Assembly: GCA_041390145.1 (NCBI GenBank)
Contig: JAWKQM010000003.1
Span: 136,001-200,000, forward strand
Direction: 5' to 3'
DNA from: Gemmatimonadales bacterium
Lineage (GTDB): Bacteria > Gemmatimonadota > Gemmatimonadetes > Gemmatimonadales > GWC2-71-9
DNA length: 64,000 nt
Positions 27,208 through 36,351 of the stretch are shown here, piece after piece. A program made the translations under genes and the position numbers. Below the pieces are notes generated by a model. It was not told the DNA's origin, ran no database searches, and saw only the letters and a program-made list of their open reading frames with translations. The number at the start of each line of letters is the position of its first letter. Within the stretch, counting starts at the first letter, position 1.

Positions 27208-29331
27208 ATGATCCGTTTCCGATTCGCCCTGATGCTCGTGGCCGCGCTCCCATCCACCGCGGCCGCACAGTCGATCGCGGGGTTCACCGCGCCCGATGCG
27301 GCGCGCCAGCGGACCTTGGAGGGAATCCTCGACACGCTCGTCACGCCGGTGAGCGTCCGGGACGATTCGAGAGCGCTCTCGGCGGTTCCGCACATTGCCG
27401 GGACGCCGGCCCAGCACCGGACAGCCGAGTACGTCAACCGCGCGCTCGCGGCCGCCGGGTGGGACACGTCCAGCGTGTCGTTCCGGGTATATATCCCGTT
27501 CCAGGACTCGGCCGTGGTGGAGCTGATCAAGCCGAGCCGGAAGCGGCTCAGCCTGAACGAGCCGGCGCTCCGGGAGGATCCGGCGACCCATGGGGCCATC
27601 TGGCCTGCCATGAACGGGTACAGCGGGGTGGGAGACGTCACCGGTGCCGTGGTCTACGCCAACTACGGCCTGCCCACCGACTATGCCCAGCTCGATTCGA
27701 TGGGTGTCTCGGTTCGGGGGAAGGTGGTGATCGCGCGGTACGGGCGGTCCTATCGCGGCATCAAGGCCCGCGAGGCCGAGGCGAACGGTGCGATCGCACT
27801 GATTCTCTATTCCGATCCGCAGGACGACGGCTATTTCGTCGGCCCCACCTATCCGGCCGGCCCGATGCGGCACCCCGACTCACCGCAGCGGGGGAGCCTC
27901 GGTGGAGGCGACAGCCGCGGCGACCTGTCGACGCCCGGCTGGGCCTCGACCGACGATGCCAGGCGGCTGCCGCAGGACTCTATTCCGGGGCCGACTATCC
28001 CCGTGATCCCGGTCGGGTATCGCAACGCCCAGCTGATCCTCCAGCCCATTGGCGGGCCCGAGGTGCCACAATCCTGGCAGGGAGGGCTGCCGTTTCGGTA
28101 TCGCGTGGGCGGAAGTGAGGTCGAGGTCCGTGTCGGGGTCTGGGCCGAACGGGGGGAGGCGGCGTACAAGACGATCACGAATACCATCGCGGTGCTGAAG
28201 GGCACGACCTGGCCCGATCGATTGGTCATCGCCGGCGGACACCGCGACGCCTGGGGTCCTGGCGCCGCGGACAACGTGAGCGGCGTCGCCACGATTCTCG
28301 AGGCGGGACGCGCCGTCGGTACAGCAGCGACCGCCGGCTTCCGGCCCAAGCGGAGCATCGTCCTGGCCACCTGGGACGCAGAGGAATGGGGCCTGGTCGG
28401 CTCGACCGAATACGTGGAACTGATGGCGGAGATGCTGCGGCAACAGGCGGTGGCCTACCTCAATCTCGACATGAGCGCCTTCGGCCGGCACTTCGGCGCG
28501 AGCGGGACCGCCTCGCTCTGGGCCTTCATTCGCGACCTGGCCGCCGACGCCACACAGCCGGGCGACACCGTCTCGGTGCGGCAGGCGGCGCGTCGTGACC
28601 GATCGCTCCCCGATTCCGTTTCCCTCCCGATCGGCAACCTTGGGGGCGGCAGCGACTTCGCGGGGTTCTACAACATGCTCGGCATCCCGGCGTTCGACTT
28701 CGGCTTCGGCGGGCGCTACGGCGCCTACCATTCCGCCTACGACTCGTTCAACTGGATGGACCGCTTCGGCGACCCAGGGTATCTGAGCCACGCGGCGGCG
28801 GCGAGGATGACGGCCACCGCGGTGACCCGGCTGGCGAATGCCGATCTGCTCCCGTTCAACTTCGCCGAATTCGGGCACGCCCTCGGGGCGCTGGTCGCCG
28901 TCCGTCGTGACCAGGCGAGCCGGGCGAGGATGGAGGTTCCGGGCTGGGCCCAGCTCGACAGTGCCGTGGCGGGACTGGTGCGCGCGGGGACCCGGCTCGA
29001 TTCGGCGCTCACCGTGCTGAGCGCGGCGACCGGGCGCCGGGCGCCGGACGCCGCCGATCTCTCGGCCGCGAACGATTCGCTGCGCGTGGCGGAGCAGGCG
29101 TACGTGCGGCCGGAGGGGATTCCCGGACGTCCGTTCTACCTCAACGTCCTGTTCGCGCCAGGGCGGGATGACGGCTACGGGGCGGTCGGGCTGCCGGGGC
29201 TGCAGGCGGCGATCGAGGATGGTGATGCGGCGCTGGCCGCCAGCGAGGTCCGCGACTTGACGGAGCGCACCAGCCGGGCCGCCGCAACTGTCGAGGGGGC
29301 GGTGAACCGGCTGGCGGGAGGCGGGAGCTAG
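27208..29331 (+). CDS. Secreted M28-family metallopeptidase (glutamate carboxypeptidase II-like)
   Basis: Exported dizinc peptidase, 707 aa, with the three-domain plan of glutamate carboxypeptidase II and transferrin-receptor relatives. A signal peptide ends at AAAQ. A protease-associated domain is inserted about 110-290 (VRGKVVIARYGR, AREAEANGAIALILY). Zinc ligands are H345 and D355 (GGHRDAWGPGAADN), E392/E393 (DAEEWG), D421 (LNLDMS) and H508 (YHSAYDS). A helical dimerisation-like domain closes the protein. Likely removes C-terminal or small peptides outside the cytoplasm, with the divergent M1 enzyme acting from the amino end. Its TAG stop shares the palindrome CTAG with dcd. Confidence 0.9.
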   Translation: MIRFRFALMLVAALPSTAAAQSIAGFTAPDAARQRTLEGILDTLVTPVSVRDDSRALSAVPHIAGTPAQHRTAEYVNRALAAAGWDTSSVSFRVYIPFQDSAVVELIKPSRKRLSLNEPALREDPATHGAIWPAMNGYSGVGDVTGAVVYANYGLPTDYAQLDSMGVSVRGKVVIARYGRSYRGIKAREAEANGAIALILYSDPQDDGYFVGPTYPAGPMRHPDSPQRGSLGGGDSRGDLSTPGWASTDDARRLPQDSIPGPTIPVIPVGYRNAQLILQPIGGPEVPQSWQGGLPFRYRVGGSEVEVRVGVWAERGEAAYKTITNTIAVLKGTTWPDRLVIAGGHRDAWGPGAADNVSGVATILEAGRAVGTAATAGFRPKRSIVLATWDAEEWGLVGSTEYVELMAEMLRQQAVAYLNLDMSAFGRHFGASGTASLWAFIRDLAADATQPGDTVSVRQAARRDRSLPDSVSLPIGNLGGGSDFAGFYNMLGIPAFDFGFGGRYGAYHSAYDSFNWMDRFGDPGYLSHAAAARMTATAVTRLANADLLPFNFAEFGHALGALVAVRRDQASRARMEVPGWAQLDSAVAGLVRAGTRLDSALTVLSAATGRRAPDAADLSAANDSLRVAEQAYVRPEGIPGRPFYLNVLFAPGRDDGYGAVGLPGLQAAIEDGDAALAASEVRDLTERTSRAAATVEGAVNRLAGGGS

Positions 29332-29906
29332 AGGCGGGGCAGGGTGACGCCGACCTGTCCCTGGTACTTGCCGGCCTTGTCCTTGTAGCTGACCTCGCAC
29401 TCGTCGTCGGCATCCGCCTCGAAGAAGAGCACCTGGCAGATGCCCTCGTTGGCGTACACCCGGGCGGGGAGCGGGGTCGTGTTGCTGATTTCGAGGGTGA
29501 CGTACCCCTCCCACTCCGGCTCGAACGGCGTCACGTTCGTGATGATGCCGCACCGTGCGTAGGTGGACTTGCCGACGCAGATCGTCAGGACGTTGCGGGG
29601 GATGCGGAAGTATTCGATCGAGCGGGCCAGCGCGAAGCTGTTCGGCGGCACAATGCAGCTTTCCCCTTCAAACTCCACGAAGCTGCGCGCGTCGAACGCC
29701 TTCGGGTCGACGATGGCGGAGAGGGCATTGGTAAAGATCTTGAACTCGGGCGCCACCCGCATGTCGTAGCCGTAGGACGAGACGCCGTAGCTGATGACCT
29801 GGCGCCCCTGCGCGTCGAGCCGGCGGACCTGGCGATCTTCGAACGGTTCGATCATCGCGTGTTCCTGGGCCATGCGACGGATCCAGCGGTCGGACTTGAT
29901 GGACAT
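29328..29906 (-). CDS. dcd: dCTP deaminase
   Basis: Deaminates dCTP to dUTP, feeding dTMP synthesis. Motifs are SYGVSSYGYDMR (39-50), GKSTYARCGI (112-121) with the family's Ser/Arg pair, and the catalytic glutamate E139 in YVTLEISN. The C-terminal Q-containing tail YQGQ covers the nucleotide. Length 192 aa matches E. coli Dcd. Whether it also has dUTPase activity, as in archaeal bifunctional enzymes, is not visible. The start ATG has AAGG upstream; longer upstream frame lacks family similarity. It ends tail-to-tail with the M28 gene, sharing CTAG. Confidence 0.93.
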   Translation of the reverse strand: MSIKSDRWIRRMAQEHAMIEPFEDRQVRRLDAQGRQVISYGVSSYGYDMRVAPEFKIFTNALSAIVDPKAFDARSFVEFEGESCIVPPNSFALARSIEYFRIPRNVLTICVGKSTYARCGIITNVTPFEPEWEGYVTLEISNTTPLPARVYANEGICQVLFFEADADDECEVSYKDKAGKYQGQVGVTLPRL

Positions 29907-30004
29907 GACGAGCCTTGCCTCGGAGTGGGAGAAATCGCCGGGAAAGGTACCCGGCGCCGGGGTCTCGCCGCAACGCCTAGGTGCGCCTCGGGTCACGACT
30001 TGGG

Positions 30005-30032
30005 TTGACCTCGGTGAGGCCTCTGTTAACTT
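30005..30032 (+). promoter_or_regulatory. Probable promoter of the nuo operon
   Basis: TTGACC (30005-30010), a 16-base spacer and TAACTT (30027-30032) stand 40-70 bases before nuoA in the 167-base divergent gap with dcd. The sequence TAACTTTG also matches the TAnnTTTG pattern known from Bacteroidetes promoters. Confidence 0.5.
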
Positions 30033-30073
30033 TGTGTCGCTCTTCGGCCCAGTCCTTGTCCGGATGGTGCTCT

Positions 30074-30454
30074 CTGAACCTCACGCCCTACATTCCGATC
30101 CTGTTCATGCTGGCCCTCGTCGTCATCACGGCGGTCGCCATGCTTGGACTCTCGCACGGCCTCGGGTTCCTGCTTGGCACCCGGCGGAAGACGCCGGTCA
30201 AGCAGTTGCCGTACGAGTCCGGCATGCCCGTCCTCGGCGACGCCCGCGAGCGATTTTCCGTCAAGTTTTACCTCGTCGCGATGATGTTCATTCTCTTCGA
30301 CATTGAAACGGTCTTCATGGTGCCGTGGGCGGTGGCCTTCCAGCAGATGGTCGCCGACCGGCTCTTCCTGCTGGTCGAGATGCTGGTGTTCATCCTCATC
30401 CTCGCCATCGGGTACCTCTACGTATGGAAGCGGGGAGCATTCCAATGGGATTGA
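30074..30454 (+). CDS. nuoA: NADH-quinone oxidoreductase subunit A
   Basis: Membrane subunit of complex I, about 126 aa with three transmembrane helices. The signature segment is PYESGMPVLGDARERFSVKFYLVAM, seen here as LPYESGMP and RFSVKFYLVAMMFILFDIE. The N-terminus is uncertain: CTG at 30074 gives MNLTPYIPILFM, TTG at 30056 adds six residues, and an ATG about 12 codons later would cut into the first helix. First gene of the operon; nuoB starts inside its 3' end. Confidence 0.9.
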   Translation: MNLTPYIPILFMLALVVITAVAMLGLSHGLGFLLGTRRKTPVKQLPYESGMPVLGDARERFSVKFYLVAMMFILFDIETVFMVPWAVAFQQMVADRLFLLVEMLVFILILAIGYLYVWKRGAFQWD

Positions 30455-31065
30455 CCCTGCCCGAAGGCGGGCCCCAGGTCGCCGAGTTGAGCGGGGAGTC
30501 GCCCAACTGGGTGACCGCCCGCCTGTCCGACCTGGTCAACTGGTCCCGGACCCGTTCGCTCTGGCCGATGCCGTTCGGCACCGCCTGCTGTGCCATCGAG
30601 TTCATGGCCACGGCCGCCAGCCGATACGACATCTCCCGGTTCGGGATGGAGCGGCAGGGATACACCCCCCGCCAGGCCGATGTTCTTATCTGCGCCGGTC
30701 GCCTGCCGTTCAAGCTGGCCCCCGTCATCCGGCGCGTCTGGGACCAGATGCCCCAGCCGAAGTGGTCGATTTCGATGGGAGCCTGCGCGTCGTCCGGCGG
30801 GATCTTCGACAATTACGCGATGGTGCAGGGTATCGACACGATCATTCCGGTGGATGTGTACGTGCCCGGCTGTCCGCCGCGGCCCGAGGGCCTGCTCTAC
30901 GGCATCTTCCTGCTGCAGAAGAAGATCCAGGGGGAGAGCCTCATGGATCAGTCGCTGCGCATCGAGCGGTCCATGGGACCCGACGGACTCTTTCGTGCTC
31001 CGGCCGTCATCGACGAAGTCTCGGAGCCGTTCGGCAACTCTGTGCACCAGACCCGCTCCTCATGA
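30445..31065 (+). CDS. nuoB: NADH-quinone oxidoreductase subunit B
   Basis: Carries the terminal N2 [4Fe-4S] cluster that reduces quinone. Ligands are the adjacent pair in GTACCAIEF, the cysteine in MGACASSGG, and that in VPGCPPRPEG. Length 206 aa includes a short C-terminal tail. ATG at 30445 has GGGGAG eight bases upstream and overlaps nuoA; an in-frame ATG seven codons earlier is possible. ATGA overlap to nuoC. Confidence 0.96.
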   Translation: MGLTLPEGGPQVAELSGESPNWVTARLSDLVNWSRTRSLWPMPFGTACCAIEFMATAASRYDISRFGMERQGYTPRQADVLICAGRLPFKLAPVIRRVWDQMPQPKWSISMGACASSGGIFDNYAMVQGIDTIIPVDVYVPGCPPRPEGLLYGIFLLQKKIQGESLMDQSLRIERSMGPDGLFRAPAVIDEVSEPFGNSVHQTRSS

Positions 31066-31685
31066 CGGCCGCCACCGTCTCGCCGTCCGTCGCCGCGCTC
31101 GTCAGCCACTTCGGCGCCGCCATTCTCCGGGACCGGGTCTCTTGTGGCGACACCATCGTCTGGGTCGCGCCCGACAAGGCCCACGACATCCTCGCCTGGC
31201 TCCGCGACGATCCGGGGCAGGACTTCAACTTCCTCACCGACGTGACCGCCGTGGAGTATCGCGACGGCGAGCTGCCGCTGGAGGTCGTCTACCAGCTTCG
31301 CTCGCTGGGGCGCCGGGCGGACCTGCGTCTCAAGGTTGAGCTCGACAAGAGCCAGCCGCTCGAGGTCGAGAGCGTGTGCGACCTCTGGGCCGGGGCCAAT
31401 TGGCTCGAGCGCGAGGTGTTCGACATGTTCGGCATCACCTTCCGGAACCACCCCGACCTGCGCCGCATTCTCATGTGGGAGACCTACGCCGAGGGGTACC
31501 CGCTCCGGAAGGACTTCCCGCTCCGCGGGCATTTCAGCCGGTCCGAGCAGACCCGGCAGGCGCTGGCCGCCAATCCCGAGGCGCACTACTCGCTGGAAGA
31601 GCTCTCCATCGCCGCCTCGTATCACGAGCTGAGCATGGAAATGCGCGAGCGGCTTGGGCACGGTGAGCGCGGGGAGGTGACGTGA
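31062..31685 (+). CDS. nuoC: NADH-quinone oxidoreductase subunit C
   Basis: Peripheral arm subunit (30-kDa homologue), 207 aa. The family signature ERELWDLFG appears as EREVFDMFGITFRNHPDLRRIL, followed by the WEGYPLRKDFP-type stretch (AEGYPLRKDFPLRG). It is a separate gene, not fused to nuoD as in E. coli. Both ends overlap neighbours (ATGA with nuoB, GTGA with nuoD). Confidence 0.95.
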   Translation: MTAATVSPSVAALVSHFGAAILRDRVSCGDTIVWVAPDKAHDILAWLRDDPGQDFNFLTDVTAVEYRDGELPLEVVYQLRSLGRRADLRLKVELDKSQPLEVESVCDLWAGANWLEREVFDMFGITFRNHPDLRRILMWETYAEGYPLRKDFPLRGHFSRSEQTRQALAANPEAHYSLEELSIAASYHELSMEMRERLGHGERGEVT

Positions 31686-32965
31686 GTACCCGGACCGTCG
31701 AATTCGAGCTGACCACGCCGGGGGTCGACGCCGCCGGCCGCGACATCCGTGTGCCGCTCGGCGTCCAAGGGCACCCGGATGCCGAGATGTCCTCGGAGCA
31801 CGCCCTCATCAACATCGGCCCCCAGCACCCCGCCACCCACGGGGTCCTCCGGCTCGTCATCGAGCTCGACGGCGAGACGGTCGTCCGGTGCATTCCCCAT
31901 ATCGGGTACCTGCACTCGGGCTTCGAGAAGCTGGGGGAGTACCGGCACTACAACCAGATCATCCCGCTGACCGACCGCACCGACTACCTGGCGCCGATGT
32001 CGAACAACGTCGCCCTCGCGCTGGCGGTCGAGAAGCTCATGGACATCCAGATCACCGAGCGCTGCCAGGTGCTCCGGGTCATTGCCTGCGAAATGAGCCG
32101 GATCATCTCGCATATCGTCTGGCTCGGCACCACTGGCATCGACCTCGGGGCCTTTACGCCCTTCCTCTGGCTGTTCCAGCAGCGGGAACTGATCTATGAC
32201 CTGCAGGAGGCGTGGACCGGCGCCCGGCTGACGACCTCGCTGACGCGGGTGGGCGGCATGATGGCCGACGTCCCGGAGGGCTGGGAAGACGGCCTGCGGC
32301 AGTTCTGCCAGGGATTTCCGAAGGTCCTGCGGGAAGTCGACACGATGTTCACCAAGAACGCCATCTGGTGCGGTCGCAACCAGGGCGTCGGGGTCATCAG
32401 CGCGGCCGACGCGATCAACGGGTCGCTCTCGGGCCCGCTCCTGAGGTCCACCGGGGCGGACTACGACGTGCGGAAGGACCGCCCCTACCTTGGCTACGAG
32501 ACGTACGATTTCGACGTCCCCGTCGGCGAGCATGGCGACAACTACGACCGCTACCTGGTGCGGCTGGAGGAGATGTTCCAGTCCACCCGCATCCTCGAGC
32601 AGGCGCTCGACCGGCTGGCCGGCCTGCGCGGCGCGCCGATGAACGTGGCCGACGCGCGGGTCATCCTGCCGCCCAAGTCGCGCGCCATGAGCGACATGGA
32701 GTCGATGATCCACCACTTCAAGCAGGTCATGGAAGGGATTCACCCGCCGGCGGGCGAGGCCTACCTGGGCATCGAAAACCCCAAGGGCGAACTCGGCTAC
32801 TACTTCGTCTCCGACGGCACCGCCAAGCCGGTGCGCTGGCGCATCCGGCCCCCGTCCTTCATCAACCTTTCCGCGCTGCCCCAGATGTGCGAGGGCGCGC
32901 TCCTCAGCGACGTGATCGCGACCAACGCGAGCGTCGATATCGTCATGGGAGAAATCGACCGATGA
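31682..32965 (+). CDS. nuoD: NADH-quinone oxidoreductase subunit D
   Basis: 49-kDa homologue forming the quinone-binding pocket with NuoB, 427 aa. Key segments are INIGPQHPATHGVLR (with the histidine of the quinone site), GYLHSGFEKL, the YLAPMSNNVALALAVEK region and GELGYYFVSDG. About 30 residues precede the conserved domain and vary among bacteria. GTG start in GTGA overlap; ends in ATGA overlap with nuoE. Confidence 0.97.
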   Translation: MSTRTVEFELTTPGVDAAGRDIRVPLGVQGHPDAEMSSEHALINIGPQHPATHGVLRLVIELDGETVVRCIPHIGYLHSGFEKLGEYRHYNQIIPLTDRTDYLAPMSNNVALALAVEKLMDIQITERCQVLRVIACEMSRIISHIVWLGTTGIDLGAFTPFLWLFQQRELIYDLQEAWTGARLTTSLTRVGGMMADVPEGWEDGLRQFCQGFPKVLREVDTMFTKNAIWCGRNQGVGVISAADAINGSLSGPLLRSTGADYDVRKDRPYLGYETYDFDVPVGEHGDNYDRYLVRLEEMFQSTRILEQALDRLAGLRGAPMNVADARVILPPKSRAMSDMESMIHHFKQVMEGIHPPAGEAYLGIENPKGELGYYFVSDGTAKPVRWRIRPPSFINLSALPQMCEGALLSDVIATNASVDIVMGEIDR

Positions 32966-33474
32966 GCGGCTCCACGCACGGCCACGCCGATGCGCCCCAT
33001 GCGCCGGTGTTCACGGGGGAGGTCCGCTCGCGGCTCGAGGCGCTCTTCCCGCAGTATCCCACGAAGCAGGCCTGCCTGCTGCCGGCGCTGTGGATGGTGC
33101 AGGAGGAGCGGGGCTGGATTTCCGAGCCGGCCATGGCGGAGGTGGCGGAGGTGCTCGGGCTGACCCCGGCGTACGTGAAGGGGGTCGTGACCTTCTATAC
33201 GATGTACCACACCCATCCGGTCGGGCGGCACTTCATCCAGATCTGCACCACGTCGCCGTGCAACCTGTGCGGCGCCGAGGCGGTCATGGAGGCGTTGTTG
33301 CGCGAGACGGGCTGCGGGGAGCTCGGCGCGACCAGCCCGGACGGCCGGTTCACCGTGTCCGAGGTCGAGTGTCTCGGGGCGTGCGGCTTCGCCACCCCGA
33401 TCATGATCAATGACGACTTCATCGAGAGCGTGACGCCGGAGCGGGTTGCCGGCATCCTGCAGGGGTACAAGTAA
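32962..33474 (+). CDS. nuoE: NADH-quinone oxidoreductase subunit E
   Basis: 24-kDa homologue, 170 aa, with the N1a [2Fe-2S] cluster held by C95, C100, C137 and C141 (CTTSPC and CLGAC). The thioredoxin-like fold is preceded by the helical PALWMVQEERGWIS segment. Part of the NADH-oxidising module with NuoF and NuoG. Its stop TAA shares a base with the nuoF ATG (TAATG). Confidence 0.96.
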   Translation: MSGSTHGHADAPHAPVFTGEVRSRLEALFPQYPTKQACLLPALWMVQEERGWISEPAMAEVAEVLGLTPAYVKGVVTFYTMYHTHPVGRHFIQICTTSPCNLCGAEAVMEALLRETGCGELGATSPDGRFTVSEVECLGACGFATPIMINDDFIESVTPERVAGILQGYK

Positions 33475-34781
33475 TGGGCTATCCGCATCCGTCCCACCCG
33501 AAGGAAACGCCGGTGCTCTCGAAGCACTTCGGCGAGGCCGCGGCGCGGACCTACGAGGGCTGGGTGGAGCGCGGCGGCTACACCGCGCTGCGCAAGGCGA
33601 TGGGCATGACGCCCGAGGCGATCATCGACGAGGTGAAGGCGTCAGGGCTGCGCGGGCGGGGCGGCGCCGGGTTCCCGACCGGGCTGAAGTGGTCCTTCAT
33701 GCCCAAGGGCGACGGCAAACCCCACTACCTCGTCTGCAACGCCGACGAGTCGGAACCCGGCACTTTCAAGGACCGCGAAATCATGCGGTGGACGCCGCAC
33801 CAGCTGATCGAGGGGTGCGCCATCGCGGCGTATGCCATCGGGGCGGAGCGCTGCTACATCTACATCCGGGGCGAGTTCACCGAGCCGCTGGCCATGGTCA
33901 AGGCCGCGGTGGCGGAGGCGTACGCCCACGGCGCGCTCGGCGCCGATGTCTTCGGTTCCGGCAAGCGGATCGACATCGTGGTGCATCGCGGGGCGGGGGC
34001 GTACATCTGCGGCGAAGAGACCGCGATGATGAACTCGATCGAGGGGCGCCGTGGGAACCCGCGCATCAAGCCGCCGTTCCCGGCGCAGGCCGGCCTCTTC
34101 GCCATGCCGACCACCATCAACAATGTCGAGACGCTTTCCGCGGTGCCGCACATCATCAATCGCGGCGGCGAATGGTACAAGGGTCTCTGCCTCAGCAATC
34201 CGAAGTCCACCGGCACCAAGCTGATCTCGGTCTGCGGGCACGTGCAGCGGCCCGGCAATTACGAGGTCACCATGGGCACGTCGATGCAGGAGTTGCTCTT
34301 CGACATGTGCGGCGGCATGAAGCCGGGGCGCACGCTGAAGGCGGTGATCCCCGGCGGTTCCTCGGTGCCGATCATGACGGCGGCCGAGGTGGACGGATGC
34401 CTCCTGGACTACGAAGGGGTCGTCGCGTGCGGCTCGATGCTCGGCTCCGCCGGCATGATCGTCATGGACGACTCCACCGACATGGTCTACCAGATCTGGC
34501 GGCTCGCCCGGTTCTATGCGCACGAGTCCTGCGCCCAGTGCACCCAGTGCCGCGAAGGCACCGCCTGGACCACCAAGATCCTGGAGCGGATTCTGGCCGG
34601 GAAGGGCAAAGAGGCGGACCTGCAGCTGCTGCTCGACCTCTCCGAGAACATGACCGGCAAGACGATCTGCGTGCTGAGCGACTCCTGTGCCGCGCCGATC
34701 GTCAGCGGGATCCAGAAGTTCCGGTCCGAATTCGACGCTTACCTCAGCGGCGCGCGCCAGCCGGCGCTCGCAATGGCCTGA
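33474..34781 (+). CDS. nuoF: NADH-quinone oxidoreductase subunit F
   Basis: 51-kDa homologue that binds NADH, FMN and cluster N3; 435 aa. The FMN/NADH glycine-rich loop is LRGRGGAGFPTGLKW (59-73), the ADESEPGTFKDR and GAGAYICGEETA segments follow, and the cluster ligands are in ESCAQCTQCREG plus a later cysteine in TICVLSDSC. NuoE lies just upstream and NuoG just downstream, completing the electron-input module. Confidence 0.97.
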   Translation: MGYPHPSHPKETPVLSKHFGEAAARTYEGWVERGGYTALRKAMGMTPEAIIDEVKASGLRGRGGAGFPTGLKWSFMPKGDGKPHYLVCNADESEPGTFKDREIMRWTPHQLIEGCAIAAYAIGAERCYIYIRGEFTEPLAMVKAAVAEAYAHGALGADVFGSGKRIDIVVHRGAGAYICGEETAMMNSIEGRRGNPRIKPPFPAQAGLFAMPTTINNVETLSAVPHIINRGGEWYKGLCLSNPKSTGTKLISVCGHVQRPGNYEVTMGTSMQELLFDMCGGMKPGRTLKAVIPGGSSVPIMTAAEVDGCLLDYEGVVACGSMLGSAGMIVMDDSTDMVYQIWRLARFYAHESCAQCTQCREGTAWTTKILERILAGKGKEADLQLLLDLSENMTGKTICVLSDSCAAPIVSGIQKFRSEFDAYLSGARQPALAMA

Positions 34782-34785
34782 TCCG

Positions 34786-36351
34786 ATGACCGAACGCGTG
34801 ACCGTCACGATCGACGGGGCCCAGGTGAGCGTCCCCAAGGGCACGTCGATCATCGAGGCGGCCAAACAGGCCGGCGTCCTCATCCCGCACTACTGCTACC
34901 ACCCGTCGCTGCCGTCGCCGGCCGTCTGCCGGATGTGCCTGGTGGAGGTGGAGAAGGCCCCGAAGCTGATGCCGGCGTGCGTCACGACCGTCACGGACGG
35001 CCAGGTCGTGCACGTGAACAGCGCGCCGGCAAAGAAGGCACGGGAAGGGGTGCTGGAATTCCTGCTCGCCAACCACCCGCTCGACTGCCCGATCTGCGAC
35101 CAGGCGGGTGAATGCGAGTTGCAGGACTACACCTTCCAGGAAGGCCGTGCCGCCGGGCGGCACGACGACTATCCGAAGCGGTACAATCCCGTCGAGGAGT
35201 TCGGACCCGACGTCCTCTACGTGCCCAACCGGTGCATCCTCTGCACGCGGTGCGTGCGGTTCATGGACGACGTCGCCGGGGACGGGGTCCTCAACGTCTC
35301 GGAACGGGGTGACCGGGCCACCATCGGGATCTTTCCCGACCGCGAGCTCGATCACCCCTGGGCGGGCAACGTGGTGGACCTGTGCCCCGTCGGCTCGCTC
35401 ATCTCCAAGGACTTTCTGCACAAGGCGCGCGCCTGGGACCTCGATCGCACGGCCAGCATCTGCCCCGGCTGCACCCAGGGGTGCAACATCACGATCGACA
35501 CCCGCGACAATACTGTGGTCCGCCTGCGGCCTCGCGCCAACCTCGAGGTCAACCGTCACTTCATGTGCGACGAAGGGCGGATGCACTATCGGTGGATGAA
35601 TCGGGGCGACCGGGTGGAGGCGCCCCTCGTGCGCGAAGGCGACGGGCAGCGCCCCGTCGACTGGGAAACGGCCCTCGACCACCTTGGGCAGATGGTCCGG
35701 GGCGGCGCCGGATCCGCGGTGGTGCTCGCCTCGCCTCGCGCGAGCCTCGAGTCACTCGGGTGGGTCAGCCGTCTCCTCGGCCGCTACCAGGTGACCGGGG
35801 CGGTGCAGGTGCCGATGGGCGACGAGGAGCCCCTCGCCGGCGTCCCCGGATTGGCGCTGCGCGCTGAGCGGGCACCGAACCTCCAGGGCGCCCGTGCGCT
35901 GGGCCTGGACGCGGCCTGGGACGCGGCGGTCGCGGCGGCCGCCAAGGCCTCCCTCGTGATTGTGCTTGATGCGACGCTCACGGAGGCGGAGGCCGGTACC
36001 CTGGCCAAGGCGGGAAGCGTCGTGGTGTTCGCCACGGTGGAAGCGGAGGCATGGGCCCACGCCGGGCTCGTCCTGCCGGTCACCACCATGGCCGAGGAGC
36101 ATGGCACCTGGATGAATCGCGACGGGCGGGTGCAGCGGTATCAGCAGGCCAAGGCGGGCCCGGGGATGGCGCGCCCGGCGTGGTGGATTGCTGCCGGCGC
36201 CATCGATGGCGCCGCCGAGGCACCGGCCACCGCCGCCGAGGCGTTTGCGGCGCTGGGCGCCGACTGGCCGGCGCTGGCTGGGCTCTCCTATGCCGACCTC
36301 GGCCTGAGCGGTCGCACGTCGGCCGCCGTCGCGGCGGGGGCGGCCCGGTGA
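34786..36351 (+). CDS. nuoG: NADH-quinone oxidoreductase subunit G (short form)
   Basis: 75-kDa homologue, 521 aa. Fe-S ligands seen: [2Fe-2S] C37, C48, C51, C65; N5 with H97, C101, C104, C110; N4 with C150, C153, C156, C200; and a further four cysteines C226, C229, C233, C261 that fit the off-path N7 cluster. The molybdopterin-like domain after residue 265 is only about 250 residues, versus about 600 in E. coli. The reading frame is clean, so this looks like natural shortening. It begins four bases after nuoF and overlaps nuoH as GTGA. Confidence 0.94.
   Translation: MTERVTVTIDGAQVSVPKGTSIIEAAKQAGVLIPHYCYHPSLPSPAVCRMCLVEVEKAPKLMPACVTTVTDGQVVHVNSAPAKKAREGVLEFLLANHPLDCPICDQAGECELQDYTFQEGRAAGRHDDYPKRYNPVEEFGPDVLYVPNRCILCTRCVRFMDDVAGDGVLNVSERGDRATIGIFPDRELDHPWAGNVVDLCPVGSLISKDFLHKARAWDLDRTASICPGCTQGCNITIDTRDNTVVRLRPRANLEVNRHFMCDEGRMHYRWMNRGDRVEAPLVREGDGQRPVDWETALDHLGQMVRGGAGSAVVLASPRASLESLGWVSRLLGRYQVTGAVQVPMGDEEPLAGVPGLALRAERAPNLQGARALGLDAAWDAAVAAAAKASLVIVLDATLTEAEAGTLAKAGSVVVFATVEAEAWAHAGLVLPVTTMAEEHGTWMNRDGRVQRYQQAKAGPGMARPAWWIAAGAIDGAAEAPATAAEAFAALGADWPALAGLSYADLGLSGRTSAAVAAGAAR

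Noticed and set aside
24218..27211. A plus-strand open frame of about 1000 codons through the lipoprotein and M1 peptidase genes
   Set aside because: It is out of frame with the lipoprotein and antisense to the conserved M1 peptidase; no recognisable domain.
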